49,879 nucleotides of DNA, taken from the NCBI RefSeq assembly GCF_900069005.2, contig NZ_LN831279.1, forward strand, positions 2,231,015 to 2,280,893. Direction: 5' to 3'. Position numbers and translations under genes: made by a program. The notes beneath the pieces are model-generated. The model worked only from the letters and a program-made list of their open reading frames with translations. It searched no databases and had not been told where the DNA came from. The stretch comes from Paenibacillus sp. GM2. GTDB taxonomy: Bacteria; Bacillota; Bacilli; Paenibacillales; Paenibacillaceae. The first letter of the stretch is position 1. Each line of letters begins with the position of its first letter. This document shows, one piece after another, positions 35,859 through 45,113 of this stretch.

Positions 35859-37754
35859 CTAAGGCTCTACTCCCCATACCAACGTGCCATTCTGATACAA
35901 GGTGACCTTATTCCAATCCGCAAAGGCTGTTTTGGTTGGATCAAAGGAATAGTCATTCGTCTCATCGAAGTTCGACCAGTCCGACTTGGCCATTCGCAGC
36001 TGAATTTCTCCCGTCTGGCCTCCTGCCTGAATTGAGCCTGCTGCTGATGTAAAGCTGAGCTCAACATAAGCATCGTTAAAGGTCCGCTGGATGTTAGCGA
36101 CTCCAATGGATGCCCAATCGATCCAGGACTGCATACTCTGTGAACCATCCTTCGAGAAATAATAACGAAGCTTGAGATCACTTAGGTTTACAGCAGTCGT
36201 TCCATTGTTCTTAATATTGAAGAATGGCTTAATCTGATTGTCTGTTGCGTTAATATCGCCAGCCCGGTATTGAACTACCAGATTGCCGGTAGGAGTGGAC
36301 CCTCCCCCTCCCGCTGGCGTAGCAGAGACTGCAGCTGAATTGGCACTTTCACCTGCGGAATTTACAGCACTAACTGCATAGTAATACACGGTTCCATTCG
36401 TTAGCCCCTGATCGGTATAGGACGTGCCTGCGACTCCCGTTGCCACAGTCGTGTAGGGGCCACCGCTCGTCGCTGCTCTCTTCACATGATAAGTGCTCGC
36501 TCCAGCCGAAGCCGACCAGCTGAGACTCACCTTCGCATCACCTGCCGTAACCGTCAATCCGGTTGGAGCAGCAGGCACATTCGTTCCCCCGCCTCCGCCA
36601 CTCAGCGGCTGCATGATCTTATCCAGCATCGTCTGCTTCGGTGCGTTCCACGTAGTCCAGTCGTCCTGCAGGAGCCCCCCCGTATCCCCGGAATTCGGGT
36701 TCAAGCACCAATAAGTCCAGTAAAGATTGTTCGCTCCAATATAATCTACCAGCTTGTTCTGCCATTTGCCCTCGACACTGGTCAGATCAACACCGCGACC
36801 GCCAAATTCACCGACGATGACCGGAGCGATGTTCTGTTTGCTGATATATCCCCAGTACGCATCCCAAATCCCCGGCATATTATTTGGGAATGACGGATCT
36901 GAGAACCAGGTCTGATTGGACACGCCCGGACCATAATCATGGGCGGAATAGACAAGTTGATTCGGGACATTAAGTCTGACCGGATAGTTGGCAACTCCCT
37001 TGAGATTGCCTCCCCACCAGTAGCCGTCACTAAAGCCCTGCACATTCTTCTCGATTCCTTCTACAATGATAAGCCAGTTCGGATTCACGGACAAAATTGC
37101 ATTGCCCGCACGCTCTGCGGCAAGTCTCCAATCTGTGGATTGGTTTCCGGTCCCCCAGCTGGCCGTGCCGTGCGGCTCATTGTGCAGATCCGCTCCGATA
37201 ACGGTGTCATTTCCATTGTAACGAGTGGCCAGCATCTTCCAATCATCGATCCAGCGTTGTTCCGAATAGGCGGAAGTGTACCAAAGCTCGGATTGTCCGC
37301 CGGAATCAGGGCGATGACGATCCAGGAATATTTTCATGCCCCGGGCGCCCGCTTTGTCAACCAGCTTATCCATGATCTGGATCGGAGTCAGACCATTGAG
37401 GTCCGGATTCTTCGCATAATCAATTCCGTTCGCCGCTGAACCGGCATCAAACATCTGGTTGCTGTATGGGAGACGGATCAAATTGTAGCCGTGAGACTTC
37501 ATCTGATCGAGTACATCATCCATAGATCTGGTCCACAAGCCATGGGGCGAATAGTTTGCTGTCTCGAATCCAAACCAGTTAATCCCGTTGAACACGGCAG
37601 GCTTTCCAGCGGAATCGACGATCTTATTCCCGGATGTATGGTAATAATTAGCGGCTGCCTTGGCCTGCTGGGTTCCCGCACCTGCGGCGCCTAGTCCCAC
37701 GGCTCCGATCACGAGCGAACCGATCAAGAGAGTTTTAGCCAATATTTTGAACAC
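35859..37754 (-). CDS. Secreted GH5 endoglucanase with FN3 and CBM3 modules
   Basis: Secreted cellulase of 631 residues. The signal peptide ends near AKA at 32-34. The GH5 catalytic domain spans about 36-385; GINWFGFETANYSPHGLW places it near the Acidothermus E1 (GH5_1) type. Acid/base E193 lies in LHNEPHG and nucleophile E316 in VGEFGGRG. A Gly-rich linker is followed by FN3 (about 395-480), a second Gly/Thr linker, and a CBM3 (about 487-631) starting LVVQYRAGD, which binds crystalline cellulose. It begins 62 bp after the GH6 gene on the same strand and shares its FN3/CBM3 layout; endo- and exo-cellulase would act together. The signal-peptide region is followed directly by the mature N-terminus. 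Confidence 0.95.
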   Translation of the reverse strand: MFKILAKTLLIGSLVIGAVGLGAAGAGTQQAKAAANYYHTSGNKIVDSAGKPAVFNGINWFGFETANYSPHGLWTRSMDDVLDQMKSHGYNLIRLPYSNQMFDAGSAANGIDYAKNPDLNGLTPIQIMDKLVDKAGARGMKIFLDRHRPDSGGQSELWYTSAYSEQRWIDDWKMLATRYNGNDTVIGADLHNEPHGTASWGTGNQSTDWRLAAERAGNAILSVNPNWLIIVEGIEKNVQGFSDGYWWGGNLKGVANYPVRLNVPNQLVYSAHDYGPGVSNQTWFSDPSFPNNMPGIWDAYWGYISKQNIAPVIVGEFGGRGVDLTSVEGKWQNKLVDYIGANNLYWTYWCLNPNSGDTGGLLQDDWTTWNAPKQTMLDKIMQPLSGGGGGTNVPAAPTGLTVTAGDAKVSLSWSASAGASTYHVKRAATSGGPYTTVATGVAGTSYTDQGLTNGTVYYYAVSAVNSAGESANSAAVSATPAGGGGSTPTGNLVVQYRAGDINATDNQIKPFFNIKNNGTTAVNLSDLKLRYYFSKDGSQSMQSWIDWASIGVANIQRTFNDAYVELSFTSAAGSIQAGGQTGEIQLRMAKSDWSNFDETNDYSFDPTKTAFADWNKVTLYQNGTLVWGVEP

Positions 37755-37816
37755 TCATTCTCACCATCTTTCATGGATTCAACGAAATTGAATGAATATG
37801 AGATCGGTCGAGCTTA

Positions 37817-40246
37817 TTAAGGCTCAATCCCCCAGACTAGTACGCCGTTCAAATACAGCGTGACATGATCCCAATCTGTGTAGGCTGTTTTTGTGGCGTC
37901 ATAGGAATAATCATTGCTCTCGTCAAAATCAGACCAGTCCGCCTTCGACATCCGCAACTGAATATCCCCCGACTGCCCTCCGGCTGCGATCGATCCGGCT
38001 GCAGCGCTAAAGCTCAGCTCAATATAGGTGTCCGCCTTCGTAGCGGAGGCTGTGCCAAAAGTATTAGTAATATTGGCTGAACCTACCTGAGCCCAGTCAA
38101 TCCAGGCATTAACGTCCTGATTGCCATCCTTCGTGAAATAGTAGCGAATTTTAAGGTCACTTAAATTTACAGCAGCAGTTCCGTTATTCTTGATATTCAA
38201 TTGAGGCTTGATCTGATTGTCAGTAGCGCTAGTGTCTCCAACCTTATATTGAAGTACCAGATTGGATGTTCCTGTTCCGCCGCCGCTTGGCGTGGCCGTC
38301 ACCTGTGCAGAATTGACACTCTCCCCTGCGCTGTTCACTGCGCTAACGACATAGTAATACGGCGTGCCATTCGTCAGCCCCGTATTCGTATAGCTTGTCG
38401 CTGTGACGCCGGTCGCTACCGTCGTATAGGGGCCGCCGCTTGTCGTTGCCCGCTTCACATTATAACTTGTCGCTCCGCTTGTCGCTGCCCAGCTCAGCGT
38501 TACTTGCGCATTGCCCGCAGCAGCGGTCAAACCTGCCGGCGTGGCTGGCACAGTCGCTGTCGCTTGCGGCGTGGCCATCACCTGTGCAGAATTGACACTC
38601 TCCCCTGCGCTGTTCACCGCGCTAACGACATAGTAATACGGCGTGCCATTCGTCAAACCCGTATTCGTATAGCTTGTCGCTGTGACGCCGGTCGCTACCG
38701 TCGTATAGGGGCCGCCGCTTGTCGTTGCCCGCTTCACATTATAACTTGTCGCTCCGCTTGTCGCTGCCCAGCTCAGCGTTACTTGAGCATTGCCCGCAGC
38801 AGCGGTCAATCCCGTCGGCGCAGCAGGAACTGTAGGTGTTCCGCCGCCACCTGTTGGAATCGCCGGATATGCATTTTGAACCAGCTCTACGAATTGATTA
38901 TGGAACCAGTGTCCGGATACCGGAGCATTTGGCAGTGCGCCTGTTAAGGTTCCATTGGCATTGGTATAAGTCGGGTCACACATTCTATCGAAGCCTTTGC
39001 CTTCATTATTCGGAATCTCGGAGCTTGAGCCATCCGATTCACCTGGCGGCTTCACCCATACAAAGGCATCGAGATGCGAGTTCGAATAACCTGCTGGTGC
39101 CGCTTGTGGGGGCTGCCCAATGCCGGCACCGCTGGCATTACACCAGTTGCCCCGATGAAGGCGTTTGTCGACCCGCCCGGAATCAACATAGGCATTAACG
39201 GAAGTTCCGCTGGCACTAGTAGGCCGGTTTGGTCCGCCCCAGCCGTTCCGGGACGTATCAATCAGGAAGCCAATGCTGGATGGCCAGCCTTTGGCCACGA
39301 AGCCCGAATACAAAGCAGCGGTGAAATCAGCTTCATCGAAATACGGATTCCACTCATAATAAGTGGCTGACTTGATCTGATTGCCATTAATCGTCAAGTT
39401 CGGATCAGGCAGATTCGGCTCCTCAAGTGGGGTTGTATTTGCTGTATTCGTAATAAATCCGTCCACACTGGCGAGTCCTGCCGCTGTCCCGCTAACCACC
39501 GAAGTAAAAAGATCAATCGTCGGTTGACGGTTGCTGTCCCAGCCTAACCATCCGGAGTGTGCAATGTCCATGTAATTGTACACATTAGGAATCGCATGCA
39601 GCTTATCGAGTGCATAACGCGTGGCATCTCTGTAAATATTGGTGGAATTCGCTTGTGCGCATCTGGAATCACTCAGATTCGTCACCAGATTCGGCAACGA
39701 ATCAGGCTCGATGATAGCGACGATCCGGATGCTTGAATATTTCGGATTTGCGAAGATCCCGGCAATTCGGTCGATATAATCCGTCTTATAAGTTTGCAAG
39801 CCTGCCGCTGTCAAAGGCAGCTCTCCATTGGAAGCCAGGGCATGACAGTCCCGGCCAGGCAGATTATAGATTACAAATTGAGCGACGATAGGCGTATTCC
39901 CCTGTTTCTGGGCGAGTATAGCATCCATCGTCTGCTCCAGGCTCTTCCGACCGCCATTCTCCTCACCGCCGTTAATCGCAGCGATGCGGTCCAGCCAGAC
40001 GGCTGTTGGATATGATTTAACGGTCTCCATCTTGGCCTTCAAAGTGCTGTCGCTAACTTGAGCGATGGAAGTATCGATCAGCGCCGCGTAATCGGGGTTC
40101 ACATACATCGTGGCCCCCAGGAACGGATTGTCGACATGCGCTTCAGCAGCATAACTCTTCTCTGCCCCAAAAGGCTGAAGTAACGTCAGCGCCAAAGCTG
40201 CAACTCCCGCAATCGCCACTAATCGTTTGAATAAACTCGAATTCAT
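37817..40246 (-). CDS. Secreted GH6 cellulase (cellobiohydrolase type) with two FN3 and a CBM3
   Basis: Secreted cellulase of 809 residues. The signal peptide ends at about SYAAEA (33). The GH6 domain (about 36-470) carries [12 protein letters not shown], catalytic Asp182 in [24 protein letters not shown], and a long C-terminal loop region that suggests a tunnel-shaped, processive active site. Two FN3 modules follow (about 478-565 and 571-658), nearly identical, then a CBM3 (about 665-809). The stop codon is close to the GH5 start, so GH6-GH5 form one unit ending in the UUCG terminator. A long upstream region without genes holds a cre-like site. Confidence 0.95.
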   Translation of the reverse strand: MNSSLFKRLVAIAGVAALALTLLQPFGAEKSYAAEAHVDNPFLGATMYVNPDYAALIDTSIAQVSDSTLKAKMETVKSYPTAVWLDRIAAINGGEENGGRKSLEQTMDAILAQKQGNTPIVAQFVIYNLPGRDCHALASNGELPLTAAGLQTYKTDYIDRIAGIFANPKYSSIRIVAIIEPDSLPNLVTNLSDSRCAQANSTNIYRDATRYALDKLHAIPNVYNYMDIAHSGWLGWDSNRQPTIDLFTSVVSGTAAGLASVDGFITNTANTTPLEEPNLPDPNLTINGNQIKSATYYEWNPYFDEADFTAALYSGFVAKGWPSSIGFLIDTSRNGWGGPNRPTSASGTSVNAYVDSGRVDKRLHRGNWCNASGAGIGQPPQAAPAGYSNSHLDAFVWVKPPGESDGSSSEIPNNEGKGFDRMCDPTYTNANGTLTGALPNAPVSGHWFHNQFVELVQNAYPAIPTGGGGTPTVPAAPTGLTAAAGNAQVTLSWAATSGATSYNVKRATTSGGPYTTVATGVTATSYTNTGLTNGTPYYYVVSAVNSAGESVNSAQVMATPQATATVPATPAGLTAAAGNAQVTLSWAATSGATSYNVKRATTSGGPYTTVATGVTATSYTNTGLTNGTPYYYVVSAVNSAGESVNSAQVTATPSGGGTGTSNLVLQYKVGDTSATDNQIKPQLNIKNNGTAAVNLSDLKIRYYFTKDGNQDVNAWIDWAQVGSANITNTFGTASATKADTYIELSFSAAAGSIAAGGQSGDIQLRMSKADWSDFDESNDYSYDATKTAYTDWDHVTLYLNGVLVWGIEP
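38301..38808 (-). repeat. Tandem FN3 duplication in the GH6 gene, 279-bp period
   Basis: The blocks 38301-38530 and 38580-38809 differ at only four of 230 positions by my count (about 98% identical), with a 279-bp (93-codon) offset. The FN3 module of the neighbouring GH5 gene is clearly homologous but much more diverged. The duplication is therefore recent or kept uniform by recombination. Confidence 0.9.
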
Positions 40247-40585
40247 GGGATCACTCCTTAATTATTGATGGTTTGCGGTTCAATTCCTAACTGGCGTACC
40301 GTCCGGTACACCGTCACTTGTTCCAGTCAGCGGTCTCCTGTGCCATGAGGGAAAATCGTCTGCTTCTCATCCTTTTGAATGTATTGGCTACCACCCCCTT
40401 TATTAGAGCAAAGGTTTGCTCCGGGCCCCTGTAATAAAATAAACAGTAGGCTAAAAGCTGCAGGTTCCAACAAAGCTGTATCTGGTCCATATTCTATGAA
40501 TCTTTGAATGTAATGAGACAGATTATGCGGCTAGGGGTTACGTGTATTAACAGAATTGAATAAACGTGCCGTCCTGGGGAGTATT

Positions 40586-40599
40586 GGTATGCGCTTTCA
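40586..40599 (-). promoter_or_regulatory. cre-like site upstream of the GH6-GH5 unit
   Basis: On the minus strand TGAAAGCGCATACC matches TGWAARCGYTWNCW except at two positions. Carbon catabolite repression of cellulases would make sense; the distance to GH6 (about 340 bp) is long. Confidence 0.35.
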
Positions 40600-40807
40600 A
40601 TGAACATCGCTGCTCTTTTGCTGACGAAATGATGAAAAATTTTCTTTTAAACCTATGTGATGGATAACGAAATAAAAAAAGATATTTATGTAATAAAAAG
40701 TAAAAACTTGCACCTTTATATTATTGATCTGCGCGATATTTGTATAGTTGAAATTTTTCTGTGTTCTGGTTTAAAATCTTCTATCCCCGGTGCCTATAAC
40801 GGCATAC

Positions 40808-40830
40808 AAAAATCCGCGCCTTCGCGCGGA
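40808..40830 (-). terminator. Distal terminator downstream of GH30
   Basis: Minus strand: TCCGCGC-GAAG-GCGCGGA followed by TTTTTG. It lies about 185 bp after the GH30 stop. Confidence 0.8.
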
Positions 40831-40968
40831 CTGCTTCTTCCTTCCCTATTTATTCTCTAAGAAGGATTCTGAACCAGACTTGTTCAATAGCCCTCCTTGT
40901 TGATACATTCATTAAACTGTTGTCTCTACTAATATTAACTTACTTTTCTAACTTACGGGAATTAGAAA

Positions 40969-40992
40969 TAGAGGGCATGCACGATGCCCCCC
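40969..40992 (-). terminator. Proximal hairpin after GH30
   Basis: Minus strand: GGGCAT-CGTGC-ATGCCC followed by TCTATTTCT, about 25 bp after the GH30 stop codon. The stem is short and the U-tract interrupted, so it may be weak and backed up by the distal terminator. Confidence 0.55.
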
Positions 40993-41014
40993 TCTTCAAT
41001 GCGTATTCTTGTAT

Positions 41015-42823
41015 CTACATCGCGTATTTAATCGTCATCCGGGACACCTGTTTCTCCCAGGAATCACTGCCTGATAATTCGATCTTCAAATATTGTGTTC
41101 CCGGCGGTGGAAGCTCTGAAGAATAGTAGGTTTTCTGGTACCATTGGCTGCCCATATATACCCCTGGGGTGCTGGCATGAGCCAGCTTTGTCCAATTCAC
41201 CTGATCGGAAGAAGCATAGAAGGCGATACCGTCCCAAACGCTGAATTGATACATATCCGCTCTAAAGGAGATCATGTTCGGGAGGGAATATACGAAGCTC
41301 TCTGTCGTTCCATTAAGGCGCTTAACCCGAGATTTATCGCCGTTGAAATATCCGCTATTGCTGGAATCCATCGCAAGTCCGCTGGTATGAGAGAAAGTCT
41401 TAGACCAATCGTCAAGCTCATCGATAAGGGTCTGCTCTTGGGGAGCTGGCGAGCCGTTCTGACCAACAAAGGTTACAACGCTGTGAGCCGGAATAATGGT
41501 CTGGAATTTTCCATTGTTAGCCGCTACAGCAGGCCCCTGGGCCAGATTCAATTGATCATCCGTCGTGTATGGAGTCAATGTTCCGGCGGTAAAGCCGTTT
41601 GGAATCAGATTGACCTCTGCGGTCGCATCCCCGGTATTGATCGCTACAATCGTGAACTTGTCTGTAGCAGGATCTTTGTAAGCCGAGAAATACACATTGG
41701 ATTTAGGATTCTCGGTCGCACCGATCCGGACATATCCCGGCTTAATAAATTTACTGTAATTCCCGAGCGTATAAAAGCGCTTTGTTATCTTATAGGTACT
41801 GGTATCTTTATCCACATTAATCAAGCCTTCATCATTGTCGCCGGGTATCGCCCCTGTCCAGTACATCCAGGCATTGACACCCGCCTTCGTCATGAAGTCA
41901 TGGGTTTGCTTGGCGAATTTGAGACCGGAATTGATGCCAGGATCATAGGAGTCCACCTTGGACACCTCGGTCATCCATACTTTTTTACCTTTGGAGACGG
42001 CTGTGGAGAACGGCGTAGTTGGCATCTCCAGATTCAGAATCGGAATCGGGTAGTTATGTCCCCCAACGATATCAAGCCTCTCGGCCGAGGCAGGATCATT
42101 TAACGAATCCTTGATCAGATCCTCAGACCACCAGGAAGATTCACCGGCGATGACTTTCGTCTGGGACACGCCTTCATCTATCATAGCCTGCTTCAAATAA
42201 TCCTTCAGGAACACCTGGAAGTTCGTTGAGTTCCACTCCGATGAATCCCAGGTAAGGAAGGTCATTGAATTCGGCTCATTGGCGATGGAGACCGCATACA
42301 AATCGAGGTCAAATTGCTGCTTGTACTCCTTAATAAATTTGGACATCAGCAGCGCATAGTCACCGTAATTCTCCTGCTTCAGATACCCGCCATGCGTCGT
42401 TGAATTGTTGGTTTTCATCCAGGCCGGAGGACTCCACGTCGATGCAATCAGCTTGTCAACACCTCTGGCCTTGGCCTGCTGCATTACCCAAACCTGGTCC
42501 GGTCTGACGGTAAAATCGAATTGACCCGGTGCCGGGTTGTATTCGGCGAATAAAGCGCCCCGCAGAATAGACAAGCCGATTCCTTGATCCTGCGTAAATA
42601 AGAGATCCATAATTTCGCTCCTCGCCGGCTCCTGAAGGTCATATATCGCGCCTGACCAGCCAGCCTGCGAGACTCCAAATCCGTCGATTTCCTGCTTTAC
42701 GTCATTCCAATTGATGCTGACATCCGCAGCTGCGGCATGCGTGGGAAGCGGCATTGTCATTACTGTCAGAAGCAATGTGCTCATTACGGCGGCCATCAGC
42801 TTGCTAACCATCTTTGTCCTCAT
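41015..42823 (-). CDS. Secreted GH30 family glycoside hydrolase (xylanase or glucanase type)
   Basis: Secreted enzyme of 602 residues. The signal peptide ends near THAAAA (about 30). The GH30 (beta/alpha)8 barrel opens with IDGFGVSQAGWSGAIYDL; acid/base E183 lies in SIANEPNS and nucleophile E286 in WMTEVSK. A side beta-domain runs to about 440. The C-terminal ~145 residues (from LIDELDDWSKTFSHTSGL) look like a carbohydrate-binding-type beta-sandwich without a family I can name. GH30 includes glucuronoxylanases and beta-glucanases; the exact activity is not decided here. It is transcribed towards the GH6-GH5 unit but separated from it by two terminators. A direct-repeat operator lies upstream. 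Confidence 0.9.
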   Translation of the reverse strand: MRTKMVSKLMAAVMSTLLLTVMTMPLPTHAAAADVSINWNDVKQEIDGFGVSQAGWSGAIYDLQEPARSEIMDLLFTQDQGIGLSILRGALFAEYNPAPGQFDFTVRPDQVWVMQQAKARGVDKLIASTWSPPAWMKTNNSTTHGGYLKQENYGDYALLMSKFIKEYKQQFDLDLYAVSIANEPNSMTFLTWDSSEWNSTNFQVFLKDYLKQAMIDEGVSQTKVIAGESSWWSEDLIKDSLNDPASAERLDIVGGHNYPIPILNLEMPTTPFSTAVSKGKKVWMTEVSKVDSYDPGINSGLKFAKQTHDFMTKAGVNAWMYWTGAIPGDNDEGLINVDKDTSTYKITKRFYTLGNYSKFIKPGYVRIGATENPKSNVYFSAYKDPATDKFTIVAINTGDATAEVNLIPNGFTAGTLTPYTTDDQLNLAQGPAVAANNGKFQTIIPAHSVVTFVGQNGSPAPQEQTLIDELDDWSKTFSHTSGLAMDSSNSGYFNGDKSRVKRLNGTTESFVYSLPNMISFRADMYQFSVWDGIAFYASSDQVNWTKLAHASTPGVYMGSQWYQKTYYSSELPPPGTQYLKIELSGSDSWEKQVSRMTIKYAM

Positions 42824-43187
42824 TTCAAAACCACCTTTGATTTAGAATGATATGACTAAAAGATTGAACTAGTGAACCCGCTATCCATAAACGCAAAGCT
42901 TAATTAGTTCCCTCCCTTCCTTCCAAATACATGCTTACGCGCCGATTATAAACGGACAACGAAAATGGAAACTACTATTTTGGTGACCTTATTCTAGCAT
43001 TTTGGTGACTTCTTGATTTTGATGCTGCTAGAAAGTACTAATGCATCAGTTAATCTCGTTCTATGTTTCGGGATAACCCGAAATTCCAGTCGCATTTTAC
43101 CTATTTTCCCTTATAATGATTATGTACTGTGTATTTATCATTGATTTGTATTTTCATTAAACATAAGGCCCTATGAAAGGACACCCT
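42824..43187. other. Divergent promoter region between GH30 and the M50B gene
   Basis: About 360 bp. For GH30 (minus strand) a TATAAT box is at 42950-42945 with a GGAAGGAAGGGAGGG stretch in the leader and a long untranslated region of about 115 nt. For the plus-strand gene a TATAAT lies near 43114, without a convincing -35. The paired direct repeats are listed separately. Confidence 0.5.
42977..43009 (-). promoter_or_regulatory. Paired 11-bp direct repeats upstream of the GH30 promoter
   Basis: GTCACCAAAAT occurs twice on the minus strand (43009-42999 and 42987-42977), with an exact 22-bp period, two turns of the helix. The nearer copy ends 26 bp before the TATAAT at 42950, that is just upstream of the -35 position. 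This is the classic place for a dimeric activator that binds direct repeats. Confidence 0.6.
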
Positions 43188-43886
43188 ATGAAAAATAAGT
43201 ACGGTATGAATAGATGGCTTAAGGCATTGCTGTTTTTGCTAGGCGCTGCGTTTCTGACCCGGCTGATCCCGTTCTCCGGCTGGTTTCGTATTCTCGATAC
43301 GATGTTTCATGAGCTTGGCCATGCCCTGCTGACATTGATTATGTCCGGAAGCGTACTGCGGATTGAGCTTAACCCGGATCATAGTGGGGTGACTTATTCT
43401 TTACTGCAGCCCGGCTGGAGCCAGATCACCGTCTCCCTCGCCGGCTATATCGTATCCTCCTTATGTTCCATCTTGATGTTCTACGGCTATTACAAGCGGA
43501 AGCAAACAGCCGGGCTTATCGTGATTAGCGCGCTGGCCTTGCTGACCATTGTACTGTTTGTGCATTCGGGCTACGGGCTATGGTGGCTGCTCATTTTCAT
43601 CCTATTAAATGTACTGATTTATTTCTTGGGGGAACGGGTGCGCAATTTCTATTACTTGCTGCTGGCCTTCCTTTGCCTCGAAGAATCCGTTGTAGGTCCC
43701 ATTTTCCTGCTGGCACAATCGATTATCAGCCCCGATCAAGCGGGGGACGCAACCAATCTGGCCCATATGACAATCCTTCCTTCGGTTGTGTGGGCTCTGC
43801 TCTTCGTAGTCATTGCATGCAGCTGCGCAAGATTAGCGCTGCAATTTTATTGGAAAAGCGGCAGCCGGACCTTGAGCAGCAAGTAG
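43188..43886 (+). CDS. M50B-type membrane metallopeptidase
   Basis: A 232-residue membrane protein with a zinc-protease motif, HELGH at 41-45, in FHELGHALLTL at the start of a membrane helix, and about six to seven helices in all. It resembles the M50B subgroup of small site-2-protease-like proteins, whose substrates are mostly unknown. ATG at 43188 is chosen over the one at 43173 because AAAGGA lies six bases before it. The second metal-ligand motif typical of true site-2 proteases (NxxPxxxLDGG) is not seen, so proteolytic activity is not certain. Confidence 0.82.
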   Translation: MKNKYGMNRWLKALLFLLGAAFLTRLIPFSGWFRILDTMFHELGHALLTLIMSGSVLRIELNPDHSGVTYSLLQPGWSQITVSLAGYIVSSLCSILMFYGYYKRKQTAGLIVISALALLTIVLFVHSGYGLWWLLIFILLNVLIYFLGERVRNFYYLLLAFLCLEESVVGPIFLLAQSIISPDQAGDATNLAHMTILPSVVWALLFVVIACSCARLALQFYWKSGSRTLSSK

Positions 43887-43940
43887 TATCCAAGGGCCAA
43901 GGATAGAACCATTTCATCAAATTGCGACTGCGCTTCTGCA

Positions 43941-43972
43941 GCAAGAAAGCCCCTCTTCTCGAGGGTCCTTGC
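43941..43972. other. Imperfect hairpin after the M50B gene
   Basis: GCAAG...CCCTC-TTCTC-GAGGG...CTTGC folds into an interrupted stem without a U-tract. It may terminate either the M50B gene or the convergent hydrolase remnant. Confidence 0.35.
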
Positions 43973-43986
43973 CTAGTTGGACTTGT

Positions 43987-44353
43987 TCATTTCTGTACTG
44001 CTCCTGAAGTTAAGAATTGAGCATAAAGATCAACGATAGATTGCATTCGACTCAAATTCTCTCTAACGCTGCCTGTCTCCAGTCCATGATCCGCTCCGGG
44101 GGATTTCTATAATTCCATGACTATGCTGGGGAGCGATTTGCTGTAAAGCCTCATCTCCGAATAAAGAGTCCGCACTGCCGTAGATCACGATTCTATCTGT
44201 AGAATTGATAAATGGAACCGTCTCAATCACCGACGTCAGGAAAATATGCTTAACCGGCAACTGCCGCTTGCCATCCACTTCACCCGCTACGACGGTCCCC
44301 ATACTCTTGCTAATAAATACCACTTCATCTTGGCCTCCATTCGCCATCGTCAC
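43987..44353 (-). pseudogene. Alpha/beta hydrolase remnant, frameshifted and lacking its N-terminus
   Basis: The open frame from GTG 44353 begins MTMANGGQDEVVFISKSMG, which already contains the nucleophile-elbow motif (FISKSMGT) and so lacks the N-terminal third of the fold; an in-frame TAA lies just upstream. At a run of five C on the minus strand (44102-44098) the frame shifts. Removing one C continues the family's C-terminus as GADHGLETGSVRENLSRM and on to TGA at 43989. This is either a decayed gene or one with a homopolymer sequencing error plus a misplaced start. The catalytic His would be the one in GADHGLETG, after the shift. Confidence 0.75.
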
Positions 44354-44466
44354 CTTGTTGCTGATCTTTTACCTTCCACCCGCAAAGCGCTTTTATGCTT
44401 TTATGGACCCTCCCTTGATATATTTTATCTCAGGCTGGGTTAGGGGATTTCCGAACTAATATTATG

Positions 44467-45096
44467 TTATTTTCCTATCTCATATATCTCCTTGAGCACA
44501 ATCCGTACATCTCGTTCCGGATTCAAGGCTAGGATCATCTCTTCACTAACGGGCTCACCTTTGTAAACCTGGGCTACTATGTCGACAGGCAGCTTCATAT
44601 CATAATAGTCCTCCGCCCAGTCCACATAATCCTGCGGAGCTTCGTAGATCATTCCTAACAGAAAACGGGAACCGTCATCCAGTCCCTTGAAGTCTATCTC
44701 ACCGCATCTCCATACTTGATCCCCGGATTCTCTCCATAAGCAGAAAGTAACGTCCTCCTTGCCAAGTGCTTCGTCATTCAACCTGTCAAGCAAGGAAGAG
44801 GGTGTCTGTTCATAGATGCCCGGCCAGATCTCCCCATCCTCCCTGGCATAGGGACTCATTCCCGATTCATGATCAAACCCCTTCACGATGACTCCTTCTG
44901 GCGTAAATACAATATAAATTTCGTCTCCTGCACCATTTCTTACAGAGGCCAAAGCGGCATCCTCATCCCACCGGGGGTTATACTGGTATCTGCGCAGCCA
45001 ATCCTCTGAACACAAGATAACATCCAGAATACTCATCGCTGCTAACCGCTGCCTCAAGCTTTCCGGTTCCATAAACGTCGTAGGCCAATTCATCAT
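44467..45096 (-). CDS. Conserved-looking protein of unknown function
   Basis: A 209-residue acidic, soluble protein that I do not recognise. It has no signal peptide or membrane segment. Notable are a Trp/Tyr-rich N-terminus (SEDWLRRYQYNPRWDED), the central EIYIVFTPEGVIVKGFDHES, and CLWRESGDQVWRCGEIDF with paired Cys/Trp. The C-terminus is VRIVLKEIYEIGK. It starts 17 bp after the LysE-type gene on the same strand, with GGGAGCGGAG directly upstream, so the two genes are probably co-transcribed. Similar immunity-like or barrel-fold small proteins exist, but I make no assignment. Confidence 0.6.
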   Translation of the reverse strand: MMNWPTTFMEPESLRQRLAAMSILDVILCSEDWLRRYQYNPRWDEDAALASVRNGAGDEIYIVFTPEGVIVKGFDHESGMSPYAREDGEIWPGIYEQTPSSLLDRLNDEALGKEDVTFCLWRESGDQVWRCGEIDFKGLDDGSRFLLGMIYEAPQDYVDWAEDYYDMKLPVDIVAQVYKGEPVSEEMILALNPERDVRIVLKEIYEIGK

Positions 45097-45113
45097 CTCC
45101 GCTCCCGCCCCTC

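Larger units (their letters stand above)
40247..41014. other. 768-bp region between GH30 and GH6 without a convincing gene
   Basis: It holds two minus-strand terminators of the GH30 gene (listed separately), a cre-like site at 40586-40599 and a 14-bp palindrome GTACCG-TC-CGGTAC at 40296-40309, 50 bp before the GH6 start. An AT-rich open frame at 40657-40860 lacks a ribosome binding site and looks spurious. The GH6 promoter must lie here, but I cannot place it with confidence. Confidence 0.6.

Noticed and set aside
38201..38947. Plus-strand frame of 248 codons with internal repeats
   Set aside because: Antisense to the GH6 FN3 modules; the Cys/Arg-rich repeats simply mirror the duplicated FN3 DNA.
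40657..40860. Plus-strand open frame of 67 codons between GH6 and GH30
   Set aside because: No ribosome binding site, very AT-rich first half, and its 3' part runs through the GH30 terminator hairpin.
41144..42103. Long plus-strand open frame (319 codons) opposite GH30
   Set aside because: It lies wholly antisense to a well-supported GH30 domain, and its product has no recognisable fold; an artefact of codon bias.
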